Made by a program: the position numbers and the translations under genes
Shown here: one piece after another, positions 40,187 to 49,494 of the stretch
Layout: the number at the start of each line of letters is the position of its first letter
How positions within the stretch are numbered: position 1 is the stretch's first letter
The notes under the pieces: generated by a model
Databases searched by the model: none
The model's input: only the letters and a program-made list of their open reading frames with translations
Told to the model about the DNA's origin: nothing
From: CALBPI01 sp038533155
GTDB taxonomy: Bacteria > Pseudomonadota > Gammaproteobacteria > Steroidobacterales > Woeseiaceae
Assembly: GCA_038533155.1 (NCBI GenBank)
Contig: JBCAZH010000010.1
Span: 8,787 to 72,786, forward strand
Length of the DNA stretch: 64,000 nt
Direction: 5' to 3'

Positions 40187-42061
40187 ATGGGCGATTCTCA
40201 AACAAGCACCACTCACGGCTTTCAGGCCGAGGTAAAACAGCTTCTCAAGCTGATGATCCATTCCTTGTACAGCAACAAGGAAATTTTTCTTCGTGAGCTC
40301 ATCTCCAATGCGTCGGATGCACTCGATAAGCTGCGTTTCGAGGCCATTGAGCAACCGGAGTTGTTGGCAGACGACACAGAACTCAAGGTCTCCCTGGCGT
40401 TCGATTCCGACGCGGGTACGCTGACCATCACCGACAACGGCATCGGCATGAGTCGGGATGATGCTGCCAGCAATCTTGGTACGATCGCCCGCTCCGGTAC
40501 CGCCGAGTTTCTTGGCAAATTGGGCGACGACGAGCGTGAGAATGCCAGATTGATCGGTCAGTTTGGCGTGGGCTTCTACGCGTCGTTTATCGTCGCTAGC
40601 GAGGTTACCGTCGAATCCCGTCGCGCGGATTTAGATGCCAGTGAAGGTGTGCGATGGATCTCAAGTGGCGATGGCGAATACACGCTTGAGACGATTGAGC
40701 GCGCATCACGTGGGACGTCGATCACGCTCAAATTGAAAGATGATGAGACGGAATTCGCGGATCGGTACCGTATTCAGTCGTTGATCCGACGTTACTCTGA
40801 CCACATCGCATTCCCGGTCATGATGCCGAGTGCTGATGAAGACAGCGACGAGTTGGAGACGATTAACTCCGCGACCGCACTTTGGACTCGATCACGAAGT
40901 GATGTGTCGGATGATGAGTATCGAGAGTTCTACCAACACATCTCTCACGATTTCGAAGCACCGGTATGTTGGAGTCACAACCGGGTTGAGGGCAAGCGCG
41001 AATATACGAGTCTGCTGTACGTGCCGGGACGCGCACCGTTCGACTTGTGGAACCGCGAGGCACCGCGCGGCCTGAAGCTCTACGTCCAGCGCGTCTTCAT
41101 CATGGACGATGCCGAGCAGTTTCTGCCGCTCTATCTCAGGTTCATTCGCGGCGTAGTGGATGCGGCAGATCTGCCACTCAACGTCTCCCGAGAGCTTTTG
41201 CAATCGACCCCAGGGGTTGAGGCGATGCGCAGTGCGTTGACCAAGCGGTCGCTCACGATGCTGAAGAAGCTCGCAAACGACGATGAATCAACCTACGCCG
41301 GTGTGTGGGATACCTTTGGGGAAGTGCTCAAGGAAGGGTTGGCAGAGGACACTAGCAATCGAGACACTTTGGTCGAATTGCTGCGGTTCAATACCACGCG
41401 CTCGGAAGATACGGCACAGCGCGAGACGTTGGCGCAATACGTCGAGCGGATGGTCGAAGGACAAGAAGCAATCTACTACCTGACCGCGGAGAGTCACGCC
41501 GCGGCTCAGTCTAGCCCACATCTTGAGGTGTTCCGAAAACGCGGTATAGAAGTCCTGCTGTTGACGGACCGGTTGGACGAATGGGCCATCACTTATTTGA
41601 CCGAGTATGACGGCAAACCTCTGCAGGACGTTCGGCGCGATGGATTGTCACTCCCGGAAACCGACGCCAGTGAGGATGAGGTTTCTGAGCCGCCAGCGGA
41701 TGACAGCATCGTTGCACGGCTGAAAGAAACTCTGGAGGGTGTGGTTTCCGATGTTCGCGCCAGCGATCGTCTGGTCGACTCGCCGGCGTGCCTTGTGACC
41801 GCGCAGGATGATCTCGGCATGCAAATGCGCAAAATGCTCGAAGCCGCTGGACAGGAAGTCCCTGAGTCGAAACCCGCGCTGGAGCTCAATCTCAGTCACG
41901 CGATGGTGCGTCAGATGGCCGCCACCGACGACACGGCGAGGTTTGAGGATTTGGCGCAAGTCATCGTGGGTCAAGCGCAGATTGCGGAGGGGCGACTCCC
42001 GAGCGATCCCGCGCAGTATGTCAGCACGCTGAACCGTCTGCTCGCGGAATCAGCCAGCTGA
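40187..42061 (+). CDS. htpG: molecular chaperone HtpG (Hsp90)
   Basis: A 624-residue cytosolic Hsp90. The GHKL ATPase N-domain is complete: FLRELISNASDALDKLRFEA, TITDNGIGMSRDD, GTIARSGTAEFL and IGQFGVGFYASFIV; the middle domain carries the catalytic Arg in NVSRELLQSTPGV; the C-terminal dimerisation domain ends in ALELNLSHAMVRQMAAT. Length equals E. coli HtpG. Strong sigma-32 promoter upstream. The 3' end overlaps the convergent transporter gene by 12 bp. Confidence 0.97.
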   Translation: MGDSQTSTTHGFQAEVKQLLKLMIHSLYSNKEIFLRELISNASDALDKLRFEAIEQPELLADDTELKVSLAFDSDAGTLTITDNGIGMSRDDAASNLGTIARSGTAEFLGKLGDDERENARLIGQFGVGFYASFIVASEVTVESRRADLDASEGVRWISSGDGEYTLETIERASRGTSITLKLKDDETEFADRYRIQSLIRRYSDHIAFPVMMPSADEDSDELETINSATALWTRSRSDVSDDEYREFYQHISHDFEAPVCWSHNRVEGKREYTSLLYVPGRAPFDLWNREAPRGLKLYVQRVFIMDDAEQFLPLYLRFIRGVVDAADLPLNVSRELLQSTPGVEAMRSALTKRSLTMLKKLANDDESTYAGVWDTFGEVLKEGLAEDTSNRDTLVELLRFNTTRSEDTAQRETLAQYVERMVEGQEAIYYLTAESHAAAQSSPHLEVFRKRGIEVLLLTDRLDEWAITYLTEYDGKPLQDVRRDGLSLPETDASEDEVSEPPADDSIVARLKETLEGVVSDVRASDRLVDSPACLVTAQDDLGMQMRKMLEAAGQEVPESKPALELNLSHAMVRQMAATDDTARFEDLAQVIVGQAQIAEGRLPSDPAQYVSTLNRLLAESAS

Positions 42062-43537
42062 CTTTGAGCGCCTGAGGTGCGCCGGCACAAGCCGGCGCTC
42101 CGCGATGTCGAAAACCAGATCGGTCACAATGGCGAGAAGTGCTGCGGGTATCGCGCCTTGTAGTATCAGATTGCTGTCGTTGAGTGCGAGTCCAGTGACG
42201 ATCGGTTGACCGAGTCCGCCGGCGCCGATGAATGCTGCTAGCGTTGCAGTGCCGATGCTGATCACTGCGGCCACCCGAAGACCGGCGATGATATGTGGCA
42301 TTGCGAGCGGCAGCAGCACGTAGCGCCGCGTCTCTTTATCGTTCATGCCAAGCGCCGCCGCGACTGTGAGGTGATCCGCCTCGATGGCACTGAATGCTGT
42401 GAGCGTTGCGCGAACAACCGGCAGTAGCGCATACAAAAACAAAGCGATCACAGCGGGAAGCCACCCGATACCAAAAAGCGGAATCATCAGCGCTAGCAGC
42501 GCGATCGAGGGGATCGTTTGTATCAACCCACAGACGTAGAGTAGTGCAGATGCGAGTCGAGGAAAGGGCTGCACAACCATGGCCAGCGTCACGCCGAGCG
42601 CTGCCGCGGCGACAAGTGCGGTCATGGTCAGTTGAATGTGTGTCAGAGTGTTGCGAAGCAATTCCCGCAATATTGCGTTGTCGGATGCCGGTTCACTCAC
42701 CAGAGATTGCTCACGGAGAAAATCCGCGGCTATGGTTGTTATCGGGACACTGTCGATCACCGCGCGGGCATTCAGTGACTGCATTAAAGCGTCGTCAATC
42801 CGCGATTCCAACTCACCCAGCACATCGATGACATCGGTCGGCAAGTCAGTTCTCGCGAGCCATAGGGCGTCATAGCGTGGGAAAAAGTCGAGATCGTCGC
42901 GGAGCAGCGTAACCCCGGCGCGGGCCAATTCACCGTCGGTGGAATAGGCGTCGGTGATGTCGATACTGCCGTCGGTCAACGCTTGGTAGGCGAGCGCGTG
43001 CTCGATGCTGCGAACCGGCAGAGACAAACCATAGTGTTGACTCAGCGCTTCCCAGCCATCGTTTCGAGCTCGAAACTCGTGACTCACGGCGATATCCAAA
43101 TCATCCGCATCGACCAAGTCTGAGATTTTCGTGATGCCACGAGACTCGGCCACCGACCGGCGGATCGCCAGAACATAGGTGTTGTTGAACCCGGGGGGTG
43201 CGTAGGTTCGAAGACCCAGCGAACGCAACTCGCGATCCAACGGTCCAGAGCTGTCTGAATCGAGAATGGCGCTGCGAATCGTGCCGGAGTACTCGGGGTA
43301 GAGGTCGATCTCCGTGCGGATTAATGCATCGAAACAGATTTTGGTGCCACCGAGTCCTAGGCGGCGTTCGACGTCGAACCCGCGGGCCTCGAGCAATTGT
43401 GCTGCCGTCTCCGCGAGGATGTAACTTTCGGTGAAGTTCTTGCTCGCGATACGAATCGTCTCAGCGCTCGCAGGACTACCGATGGCGACTAGTGCACACA
43501 GTGCCGCCCATAGCGCGCTTCGCGAATTCACAGACAC
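42050..43537 (-). CDS. osmoprotectant-type ABC transporter, substrate-binding protein fused to permease
   Basis: A 495-residue fusion. Signal peptide (ALWAALCALVAIGSPASA), then a quaternary-amine-type binding domain (residues ~25-280: RIASKNFTESYILAETAAQL, GGTKICFDALIRTEIDLYPE, ITDAYSTDGEL), then five or six transmembrane helices of an MetI-like permease (residues ~300-485) with the EAA loop AALGMNDKETRRYVLLPLAM. It would import glycine betaine, choline or a related solute. The binding domain is N-terminal, opposite to OpuF/EgtU-type fusions where it is C-terminal. The start overlaps the ATPase gene by 10 bp. Confidence 0.87.
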   Translation of the reverse strand: MSVNSRSALWAALCALVAIGSPASAETIRIASKNFTESYILAETAAQLLEARGFDVERRLGLGGTKICFDALIRTEIDLYPEYSGTIRSAILDSDSSGPLDRELRSLGLRTYAPPGFNNTYVLAIRRSVAESRGITKISDLVDADDLDIAVSHEFRARNDGWEALSQHYGLSLPVRSIEHALAYQALTDGSIDITDAYSTDGELARAGVTLLRDDLDFFPRYDALWLARTDLPTDVIDVLGELESRIDDALMQSLNARAVIDSVPITTIAADFLREQSLVSEPASDNAILRELLRNTLTHIQLTMTALVAAAALGVTLAMVVQPFPRLASALLYVCGLIQTIPSIALLALMIPLFGIGWLPAVIALFLYALLPVVRATLTAFSAIEADHLTVAAALGMNDKETRRYVLLPLAMPHIIAGLRVAAVISIGTATLAAFIGAGGLGQPIVTGLALNDSNLILQGAIPAALLAIVTDLVFDIAERRLVPAHLRRSKSAG

Positions 43538-44250
43538 TGCTCGATCAGTCGCGCTGCGTACGGGTCTTGCGGATCACGGAGAACATCATCGCGTGGGCCT
43601 TGTCGAACGATTCGACCTTCGGACAAGATCACAAAGTAATCGGCCAGGCGTTTTGCCTCGGCAAGGTCGTGCGTCACCAGCAAACAGCTATTGATCTCAT
43701 CGCCCCTCATTGCCAGGAATTGCGCGTGCGTTTCACTTCGTGTGATCGCGTCCAGGCCGGAAAACGCCTCGTCCAATAAAAGCAGTTGGGGCGCTAGCGC
43801 TAGTGCTCGGCAGATACCCGCTCGCTGTTGCTGACCGCCGGATAGCTGCGCGGGATAACGGTCCAGCTGTGCTTCGGTGAGCTGCATTCTGCCACTGAGC
43901 TGCTGGACTCGCGTCGTTGTATTGTGGTCGGTACGACCGGCGATGCGCATCGGTAGCGCGATATTGTCGCGAACACTAAGGTGCGGCAGCAACGCTATCT
44001 GTTGCAGCGCGTAGCCAGTGTTGAACCGAACTTCCCGCAAAGACTGTTGCTCGATCCGCTGCCCATTTCGCATGACCAGACCATCAGTGGCGTGCTGCAG
44101 GCCGTTGAATAATCGAAGCAACGTGGATTTTCCCGAACCGCTCGCGCCGATGGCGGCGACAATGGTGCCGGACGGGATTTTGAGATCGACATCATGCAAG
44201 ATGCGCCGCTCGCCAATATCCACGCTGACCGATCGAAGCTCCGCAATCAT
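43528..44250 (-). CDS. ABC transporter ATP-binding protein (osmoprotectant type)
   Basis: A ~240-residue ATPase partner of the fused permease: Walker A GASGSGKST, Q-loop YALQQIALLPHLSV, ABC signature QLSGGQQQRAGICRALAL, Walker B LLLLDEAFSGLD, H-loop VTHDLAEA. It lacks the C-terminal CBS domains found in ProV/OpuCA ATPases. ATG 44250 is chosen since it starts the nucleotide-binding fold; ATG 44307 is a possible longer start. Neither has a clear ribosome site. Confidence 0.87.
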   Translation of the reverse strand: MIAELRSVSVDIGERRILHDVDLKIPSGTIVAAIGASGSGKSTLLRLFNGLQHATDGLVMRNGQRIEQQSLREVRFNTGYALQQIALLPHLSVRDNIALPMRIAGRTDHNTTTRVQQLSGRMQLTEAQLDRYPAQLSGGQQQRAGICRALALAPQLLLLDEAFSGLDAITRSETHAQFLAMRGDEINSCLLVTHDLAEAKRLADYFVILSEGRIVRQGPRDDVLRDPQDPYAARLIEQCL

Positions 44251-44346
44251 GCGGCTGAGTGTTACTGACGACGCGCGGGCAAGCAACCGTTTGGGCTGGC
44301 CGACCATGCGCCATACGTACTACACTCCCGAGCCGAGGAGATTTTC

Positions 44347-44766
44347 ATGGCTTCGAACAAACTGACCGGGGTTGACGAAGAGGCGTTGTCGCAACGCGTC
44401 GCCGAATTGACGCCGGAACAACGCGAAGTGACCCAGAACAAGGGTACGGAGCGCGCTTTTACTGGCAAGTATGTGGACCACAAAGCCGATGGAACCTATA
44501 CCTGTGTCGTTTGTCAGGCGCCATTGTTCAGCTCTCAACACAAGTACGATTCAGGCTCTGGCTGGCCAAGCTTTTTCTTACCCTTGGCAGGTGACAATGT
44601 TCGTACGGAGCGAGATTTTAGTCACGGTATGGTCCGTGACGAAGTGTTGTGCTCGAACTGCGGTGCGCATTTAGGACATGTGTTTCCGGACGGTCCGCAA
44701 CCGACGGGCCAACGATTTTGTATCAATTCGGCGGCGTTAGAGTTCGTCGACGAGGAAAGTGAATGA
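44347..44766 (+). CDS. msrB: peptide-methionine (R)-S-oxide reductase
   Basis: A 139-residue MsrB that repairs methionine-R-sulfoxide. It has the structural zinc Cys pairs (CVVC and CSNC), GSGWPSF, the catalytic Cys in QRFCINSAAL, and HLGHVFPDGPQPTG. ATG 44347 follows GAGGAG. Its stop overlaps the start of the FKBP lipoprotein gene by 4 bp, coupling protein repair with folding. No signal peptide, so cytoplasmic. Confidence 0.95.
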   Translation: MASNKLTGVDEEALSQRVAELTPEQREVTQNKGTERAFTGKYVDHKADGTYTCVVCQAPLFSSQHKYDSGSGWPSFFLPLAGDNVRTERDFSHGMVRDEVLCSNCGAHLGHVFPDGPQPTGQRFCINSAALEFVDEESE

Positions 44767-45272
44767 ATAACACACCCATTCGATATGCGGCATTTCTGGC
44801 AACGCTAGGTGCGGTGCTGCTCGCTGCGGGTTGTCAAAAAAATGCGGAGGACTGCGTGGCCGAAGAAGCAACATTCGAAATGTTTGAACCGTCTGTGCCT
44901 ACGGACGTTGAAGGATTGACAGCAACCGTAACCAGCCCCGGCCGGGACGAGGCGGTCGGTGCAGGGGATATTGCGAACATGCACTACACCGGCTGGCTGT
45001 TTGATCCGGAAGCCGAAGACGGCAAGGGCACGAAATTCGATAGCTCACTGGATCGCAATCAGACGTTCGAGTTCCCACTGGGTGCTGGGCGCGTGATTCG
45101 TGGTTGGGATCTCGGCGTCGCCGGGATGCAAATCGGTGAAAAGCGCACTCTGAAAATCGCCCCGGAACTTGGCTATGGCGAACGTGGTGCTGGGGCCGTT
45201 ATTCCGCCGAACGCCACACTGCTGTTTGAAGTCGAACTCGTCAGCTTCCAGCGCTGCAAGGTCTTCGACTAA
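44763..45272 (+). CDS. FKBP-type peptidyl-prolyl isomerase lipoprotein
   Basis: A 169-residue lipoprotein: signal peptide with lipobox LLAAGC, then an FKBP domain (VGAGDIANMHYTGWLFDPEA, KFDSSLDRNQTFEFPLGAGR, VIRGWDLGVAGMQIGEKRTL, PELGYGERGAGAVIPPNATL). It catalyses prolyl isomerisation in the periplasm. Overlaps msrB by ATGA. Convergent with the OmpA-domain gene, 21 bp apart. Confidence 0.92.
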   Translation: MNNTPIRYAAFLATLGAVLLAAGCQKNAEDCVAEEATFEMFEPSVPTDVEGLTATVTSPGRDEAVGAGDIANMHYTGWLFDPEAEDGKGTKFDSSLDRNQTFEFPLGAGRVIRGWDLGVAGMQIGEKRTLKIAPELGYGERGAGAVIPPNATLLFEVELVSFQRCKVFD

Positions 45273-45293
45273 GCCAGTCCGTCGCGACAGCGA

Positions 45294-45800
45294 CTAGCTT
45301 TGGTTGGTCGGCTGATGTGTCAACCGGATGACCACACGACGGTTGGCGCGCCGACCGTCGCGTGATGCGTTGTCCGCAATCGGCTGTGCGCTGCCGAGAC
45401 CCTCGGCGACGATTCGGTCTCGATCAATTCCGCGAGCCACCAGGTAGTCGGCTACCGCGTTAGCGCGCGCCAGGCTTAGCTGGACGTTACGTGCCTCGTA
45501 GCCGCGGCTGTCGGTATGGCCTTCGATTATTATGCTCGCGGTTGCGCATTGGGCTGCCTCTTCGGTGATCGCGTCGAGCGCACTGAAGGCCGTGTGGTCC
45601 ATATCTGCAGTTCCTGGCGCGAACTGAATCGGCTGGCGCGATAAGAGATAGGTGATGTTTCGGTCGCAGGCCTCGATTCGAGCTTGTGAGTCGGCGATAG
45701 CCGGGACGGCCACGACCAAGGCCCCAACCACAACCGCGAACCAATAGGCGCTAGGCCGCGTCGTCGGCTGACAGTGATAGCAGCTCGCGGGCTTGTTCAA
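45294..45800 (-). CDS. OmpA-domain (peptidoglycan-binding) protein
   Basis: The C-terminal OmpA domain is clear: PIQFAPGTADMDHTAFSALD, IIIEGHTDSRGYEARNVQLS with the diaminopimelate-binding Asp and Arg region, ARANAVADYLVARGI and NRRVVIRL. A hydrophobic stretch (WFAVVVGALVVAVPAIA) before DSQAR is a signal peptide. The start is uncertain: TTG 45800 gives a normal-length signal peptide and overlaps the preceding gene by 50 bp; an in-frame ATG at 45887 lies deeper inside that gene. Periplasmic, bound to peptidoglycan. Confidence 0.75.
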   Translation of the reverse strand: MNKPASCYHCQPTTRPSAYWFAVVVGALVVAVPAIADSQARIEACDRNITYLLSRQPIQFAPGTADMDHTAFSALDAITEEAAQCATASIIIEGHTDSRGYEARNVQLSLARANAVADYLVARGIDRDRIVAEGLGSAQPIADNASRDGRRANRRVVIRLTHQPTNQS

Positions 45801-46404
45801 CCCAGCGGTCTCTTCGAATTCTGCCCGGGAACTTGAGCTTCTGGTCGAGCGCGTCGATATCGGCATCCTGCATCTCGGCGATGTCATTCAATGTTCGGAT
45901 GCCATGAGCTTCAAGCTGACGTGCCAGAGCCGGGCCAATCCCTTTGATGGACTGTACGCCGGATGCAACAGGACGCAAAGTTTTTTGCGTTTGTGTGCGG
46001 TCCTCACGGTCGCGCGCGTCGCGTGTGCGGCGAATCATGAGTTTCAATTGCTTCCTAGTATTGTGCTCACGCGTCTTCAGATTCTCGAACGCCTGCTTTG
46101 CTGCTTCGATCCTCTGATTGAGCGTGCGAATTCGAGCGTTGGCTTCGTCGAGGGTTTCTCGCAATACGCCGATTTGGCGTTGACTTCGATGATGCTGGTC
46201 CGTGAGTTCTTGGCGAGCATCTCGCAGTTGTTCACGTTGTCGGGTTAGCTGCTCAATCGATTCTTGTTGCGACGCCAACTGCTGTTCAGCGCGCTGAACT
46301 TTGATCAGCGAGTCGCGGTCATGTCGTTCACGGCGTAGCGCCCAACCGAGAGCGACACCGGTCAGGCAACAGACGAACATTATGGCGATCATTCCCGGCG
46401 TCAT
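45751..46404 (-). CDS. membrane-anchored coiled-coil protein with helix-hairpin-helix
   Basis: A 217-residue protein: N-terminal transmembrane helix (MIAIMFVCCLTGVALGWAL), a long charged coiled coil (residues ~25-140, Gln/Arg/Glu-rich), and a C-terminal helix-hairpin-helix/DUF4332-like unit (QSIKGIGPALARQLEAHGIR, TLNDIAEMQDADIDAL). The hairpin-helix resembles that in the protein at 36931. It may tether DNA or ribonucleoprotein at the membrane; that is inference. Overlaps the OmpA-domain gene, so co-transcription is likely. Confidence 0.78.
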   Translation of the reverse strand: MTPGMIAIMFVCCLTGVALGWALRRERHDRDSLIKVQRAEQQLASQQESIEQLTRQREQLRDARQELTDQHHRSQRQIGVLRETLDEANARIRTLNQRIEAAKQAFENLKTREHNTRKQLKLMIRRTRDARDREDRTQTQKTLRPVASGVQSIKGIGPALARQLEAHGIRTLNDIAEMQDADIDALDQKLKFPGRIRRDRWVEQARELLSLSADDAA

Positions 46405-46426
46405 TTCCGGTGATTCCCGTACTTCG

Positions 46427-46525
46427 ATGGTCTGATGCTATGTCGCATCCGGGGCTCAGACCATGACGGAGTTGGCAAAACCGTTGATTGGTATTGCGCC
46501 TTGGCAAAATATGTGCGGCCCGCAC
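46427..46525. repeat. inverted repeats in the coiled-coil/antiporter divergent region
   Basis: ATGGTCTGA (46427-46435) pairs with TCAGACCAT (46456-46464), perfect 9 bp with a 20-bp spacer. GTGCGG-c-CCGCAC (46513-46525) is a 13-bp palindrome next to TACAAT, 37 bp before the antiporter ATG, and could be an operator. The rest of 46405-46561 holds nothing recognised. Confidence 0.45.
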
Positions 46526-46561
46526 CATGTACAATGCGCGCTTGCTCCGTGAGACCTTGGT

Positions 46562-48397
46562 ATGGACCACGACTACATTTCTATCGGCATAGTCTTTGTC
46601 GTAGCGCTTGGCATTGCGGCCCAGTGGCTCGCATGGCGGCTACGACTCCCGGCGATTGTCTTGCTGGCCGCGGCCGGCATTCTTGCCGGTCCGGTGTTCG
46701 GTCTGGTTGATCCCAGCGAGCAGTTGGGTGAGCTCTTGCGGCCACTGATCGGCCTTTGTGTGGCGATCATCTTGTTTGAAGGTGGACTGAGCCTCAACCT
46801 CGCCGAACTGAAACACGCGGCCAGCGGTGTGCGCCGCTTGGTCTACCTCGGTGCGCCGATGGCGTGGGTGTTCGCCGGCGCATGCGCCTACTTTATTGGT
46901 GGGCTCGACGCTGCGACCTCGCTGGTGTTTGGTGCGATCATGGTCGTGACGGGTCCAACGGTCATCATGCCGCTGCTCCGACAGGCAGCGCTCAACCGAC
47001 GGACCGCGTCGTATCTCAAGTGGGAAGGTATCGTCAACGATCCGATTGGCGCGTTGCTCGCGGTCATCGTATTCCAGTTTTTTGTCTACACCGGACAGGG
47101 CTCGGGCCTCGTTCATGTCGCTGAGTCTCTGGGTTTAGCGATAGCGTCTGGTGTGCTGTTAGGGGCGGTCGGCGGTTGGTTGACGGGACAAGCTTTCCGA
47201 GCTGGCCTGGTACCTGAGTATTTGAAGAGCCCGGTGATGCTCGGTTTGGTACTCGTGATTTTCGTCGCCGCAAACTATCTGCAGCACGAGGCGGGGTTGT
47301 TAGCCGTGACGATCATGGGAATCGTGATCGCAAACATGAATCTGCCGGGCTTTGGTGACATGCGCCGTTTCAAGGAATACATCACGATCATGCTGGTCTC
47401 GATCGTGTTCGTGCTCCTGACGTCGGATCTCGATATCAGCTCGTTGACATCGATCGGCTGGCGCGGTGCGGCGCTGATCACGGCGCTGCTGGTGCTCGCG
47501 AGACCTGCGGCGATCATGCTCGCGACAATCGGTGCGGGAATGCAATTCCGCGAGCGAGTATTGCTCGCCTGGATTGCACCACGCGGAATCGTGGCGGCGG
47601 CCACCGCCGGTATCATGGGTCCTCGCTTGGTGGACGAGGGTTATGACGCGAGCGTGCTGCTGCCGCTGGTGTTTGCCGTGATTTTCACCACCGTTTTGCT
47701 GCACGGTTTCTCGTTGAATTGGCTGGCGGCGCGTTTGGGACTTGCCTCGCGCCACCGTGACAGCGTGGTGATTGTCGGCGCGTCGCCGTGGTCCACGGAG
47801 CTCGCGCGAATGATGCGCTCACTCGATATCAACGTGCTGATCTCCGACTCGTCGTGGCACGCGCTGCGAGATGCGCGCCTCGCCGGCATCCCAGTTTTCT
47901 ACGGTGAGATATTGTCCGATTTCGCTGAAGAAACGGTGGAGTTGGCGCACGTCAGAACGGTTCTGGCCGCGACGAGCAACGACGCTTATAACGCACTCGT
48001 GTGCAAAGCCCTGGCGCCCGAGGTTGGGCAAGCGCGCGTGTTTCAGCTGCCGATGGGCGGTGGGAATGACAACGACCCGAAGGCAGTGGCGCGGCAGGTG
48101 CGAGGCAATATTGCGTTCGACAAGGAAGCGGTTTTTGAACGTTTGTGGCGCAATCATGTCAGAGGATGGACGTTTGCGCGTACGCGTCTGACCGAGAGTT
48201 ACAGCTACAGTGATTTCCTGAATGATAAGAGCACGGAGTCGCTAATTATTCTGGTGATATCGGGCGAGGACAACGTGCAATTCACGTCATCGCAAACCAC
48301 TTTAGAGCCAAAGGCGGGTGACACGATTGTCTATTTCACGCCACCGAAGCCGCAACCGACACGAGATTTACCTGATGTCGAATCCAGCTCGGCGTGA
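46562..48397 (+). CDS. CPA1-family Na+/H+ (cation:proton) antiporter with C-terminal RCK-like domain
   Basis: A 611-residue protein. Residues ~1-395 form about 12 transmembrane helices of the NhaP type, with ILFEGGLSLNLAEL, the ion-binding GIVNDPIGALLAVIVFQF (Asn-Asp pair) and APRGIVAAATAGIM. A TrkA-N-like domain follows (VVIVGASPWSTELARMMRSL, VFYGEILSDFAEETVELAHV), then a C-terminal TrkA-C-like segment. It exchanges Na+ or K+ for protons at the inner membrane and may be gated by nucleotide. Start ATG 46562. Confidence 0.9.
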   Translation: MDHDYISIGIVFVVALGIAAQWLAWRLRLPAIVLLAAAGILAGPVFGLVDPSEQLGELLRPLIGLCVAIILFEGGLSLNLAELKHAASGVRRLVYLGAPMAWVFAGACAYFIGGLDAATSLVFGAIMVVTGPTVIMPLLRQAALNRRTASYLKWEGIVNDPIGALLAVIVFQFFVYTGQGSGLVHVAESLGLAIASGVLLGAVGGWLTGQAFRAGLVPEYLKSPVMLGLVLVIFVAANYLQHEAGLLAVTIMGIVIANMNLPGFGDMRRFKEYITIMLVSIVFVLLTSDLDISSLTSIGWRGAALITALLVLARPAAIMLATIGAGMQFRERVLLAWIAPRGIVAAATAGIMGPRLVDEGYDASVLLPLVFAVIFTTVLLHGFSLNWLAARLGLASRHRDSVVIVGASPWSTELARMMRSLDINVLISDSSWHALRDARLAGIPVFYGEILSDFAEETVELAHVRTVLAATSNDAYNALVCKALAPEVGQARVFQLPMGGGNDNDPKAVARQVRGNIAFDKEAVFERLWRNHVRGWTFARTRLTESYSYSDFLNDKSTESLIILVISGEDNVQFTSSQTTLEPKAGDTIVYFTPPKPQPTRDLPDVESSSA

Positions 48398-49022
48398 GAC
48401 GCCACAAGTCGCCGGTCCGGCGGGATTGATTGAGACACTGGTCGAGCGCCCAGCGGATGGCAAAGACGATCGGGTCATATTGGTATGTCATCCACATCCG
48501 GCGCATGGCGGTGCGCTGACCAACAAGGTGGCCTACACGTTGGCTCGTGCTGGCGTGCTGGGTGGTATGACTGCCGTCAGATTCAATTTCCGCGGCGTCG
48601 GCAAGAGCGAGGGTGCCTACGACGAAGGCAGAGGTGAGCTGGCGGACACCTTGGCGATGATCGACTGGATTCGCGAAACGATGGCACCTCAGCATTGCGT
48701 CTTCGCTGGATTTTCCTTCGGTAGCGCCATGGTCGTAGCGGCCAGCCTAGAACGCCAATGCGATCAATTGATCCTTGTCGCACCTCCAGTTGGCAGGATT
48801 TTGGATCCCGCGACGCGCATTCCGGATGGTTTGGCAGCGAGTATCGTGCAGGGCGGACACGATGAGTTGGTCGATGCGGAGTCGGTCGTCGCATGGTGTA
48901 ACGAGCAGCCCGTCGGCGTCCGCATCGCACTGATGGAAACCGCGGATCACTTCTTCCATGGCCATCTTCCGGCCCTTCGCGAGATCTTACTCGCGGAAAT
49001 GACAGTGACGGAGAACGCGTGA
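48375..49022 (+). CDS. alpha/beta hydrolase (COG2945 type)
   Basis: A 215-residue cytoplasmic hydrolase with the oxyanion segment VCHPHPAHGGALTNKVAY, FNFRGVGKSEGAYDEGRGE, nucleophile elbow GFSFGSAM, then an Asp in GGHDELVDAES and His in TADHFFHGHLP. This matches the COG2945 family of small hydrolases. Start ATG 48375 overlaps the antiporter end by 23 bp; its stop overlaps the TerB gene start (TGATG). Substrate unknown. Confidence 0.85.
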   Translation: MSNPARRETPQVAGPAGLIETLVERPADGKDDRVILVCHPHPAHGGALTNKVAYTLARAGVLGGMTAVRFNFRGVGKSEGAYDEGRGELADTLAMIDWIRETMAPQHCVFAGFSFGSAMVVAASLERQCDQLILVAPPVGRILDPATRIPDGLAASIVQGGHDELVDAESVVAWCNEQPVGVRIALMETADHFFHGHLPALREILLAEMTVTENA

Positions 49023-49489
49023 TGCTCGCCCAACTGCGAAAACAGATCGAACAGTTGCTACGGGCAGACGGACCGACGCCGGACCCGGCAGCGCGCGAGA
49101 CCGGTGTGAGACTCGCGACAGCCACGCTGATGGCGGAGGTGGCACGTGCCGATGACGTTCTCGACACTCGCGAACTGGCAGCGCTCAAGCAGAGACTCCA
49201 GAAGCAATTCGATTTGGACGAGCAGACTGCCGCGACCGTCGTCAACGATGGGTTAGAGTCGTCGGAGGAGTCGGTGTCGCTTCAGGGGTTCACGCGAACC
49301 TTGCACGAGCAGCTCGATTCGGATGAAAAAGCCCACATTATCGACATGTTGTGGGAGGTTGCGTTGGCGGACGGCGAACTGGACAAGCACGAGGACGCGC
49401 TGATCGCTCAAATCGGCGAGTTGATGTATGTGCCGCGGTCGGAGGTGCTGCGTCTCAAAGCCAGGCGTCTAGAAGGTTTGTCCTCCTGA
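49022..49489 (+). CDS. TerB-family protein
   Basis: A 155-residue helical protein of the tellurite-resistance TerB/DjlA family, with the two acidic helix repeats VRLATATLMAEVARADDVLD and MLWEVALADGELDKHEDALI, which may bind metal. The family's exact function is unclear; many members have nothing to do with tellurite. ATG 49022 overlaps the preceding stop. A strong terminator follows. Confidence 0.85.
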   Translation: MLAQLRKQIEQLLRADGPTPDPAARETGVRLATATLMAEVARADDVLDTRELAALKQRLQKQFDLDEQTAATVVNDGLESSEESVSLQGFTRTLHEQLDSDEKAHIIDMLWEVALADGELDKHEDALIAQIGELMYVPRSEVLRLKARRLEGLSS

Positions 49490-49494
49490 AACGA

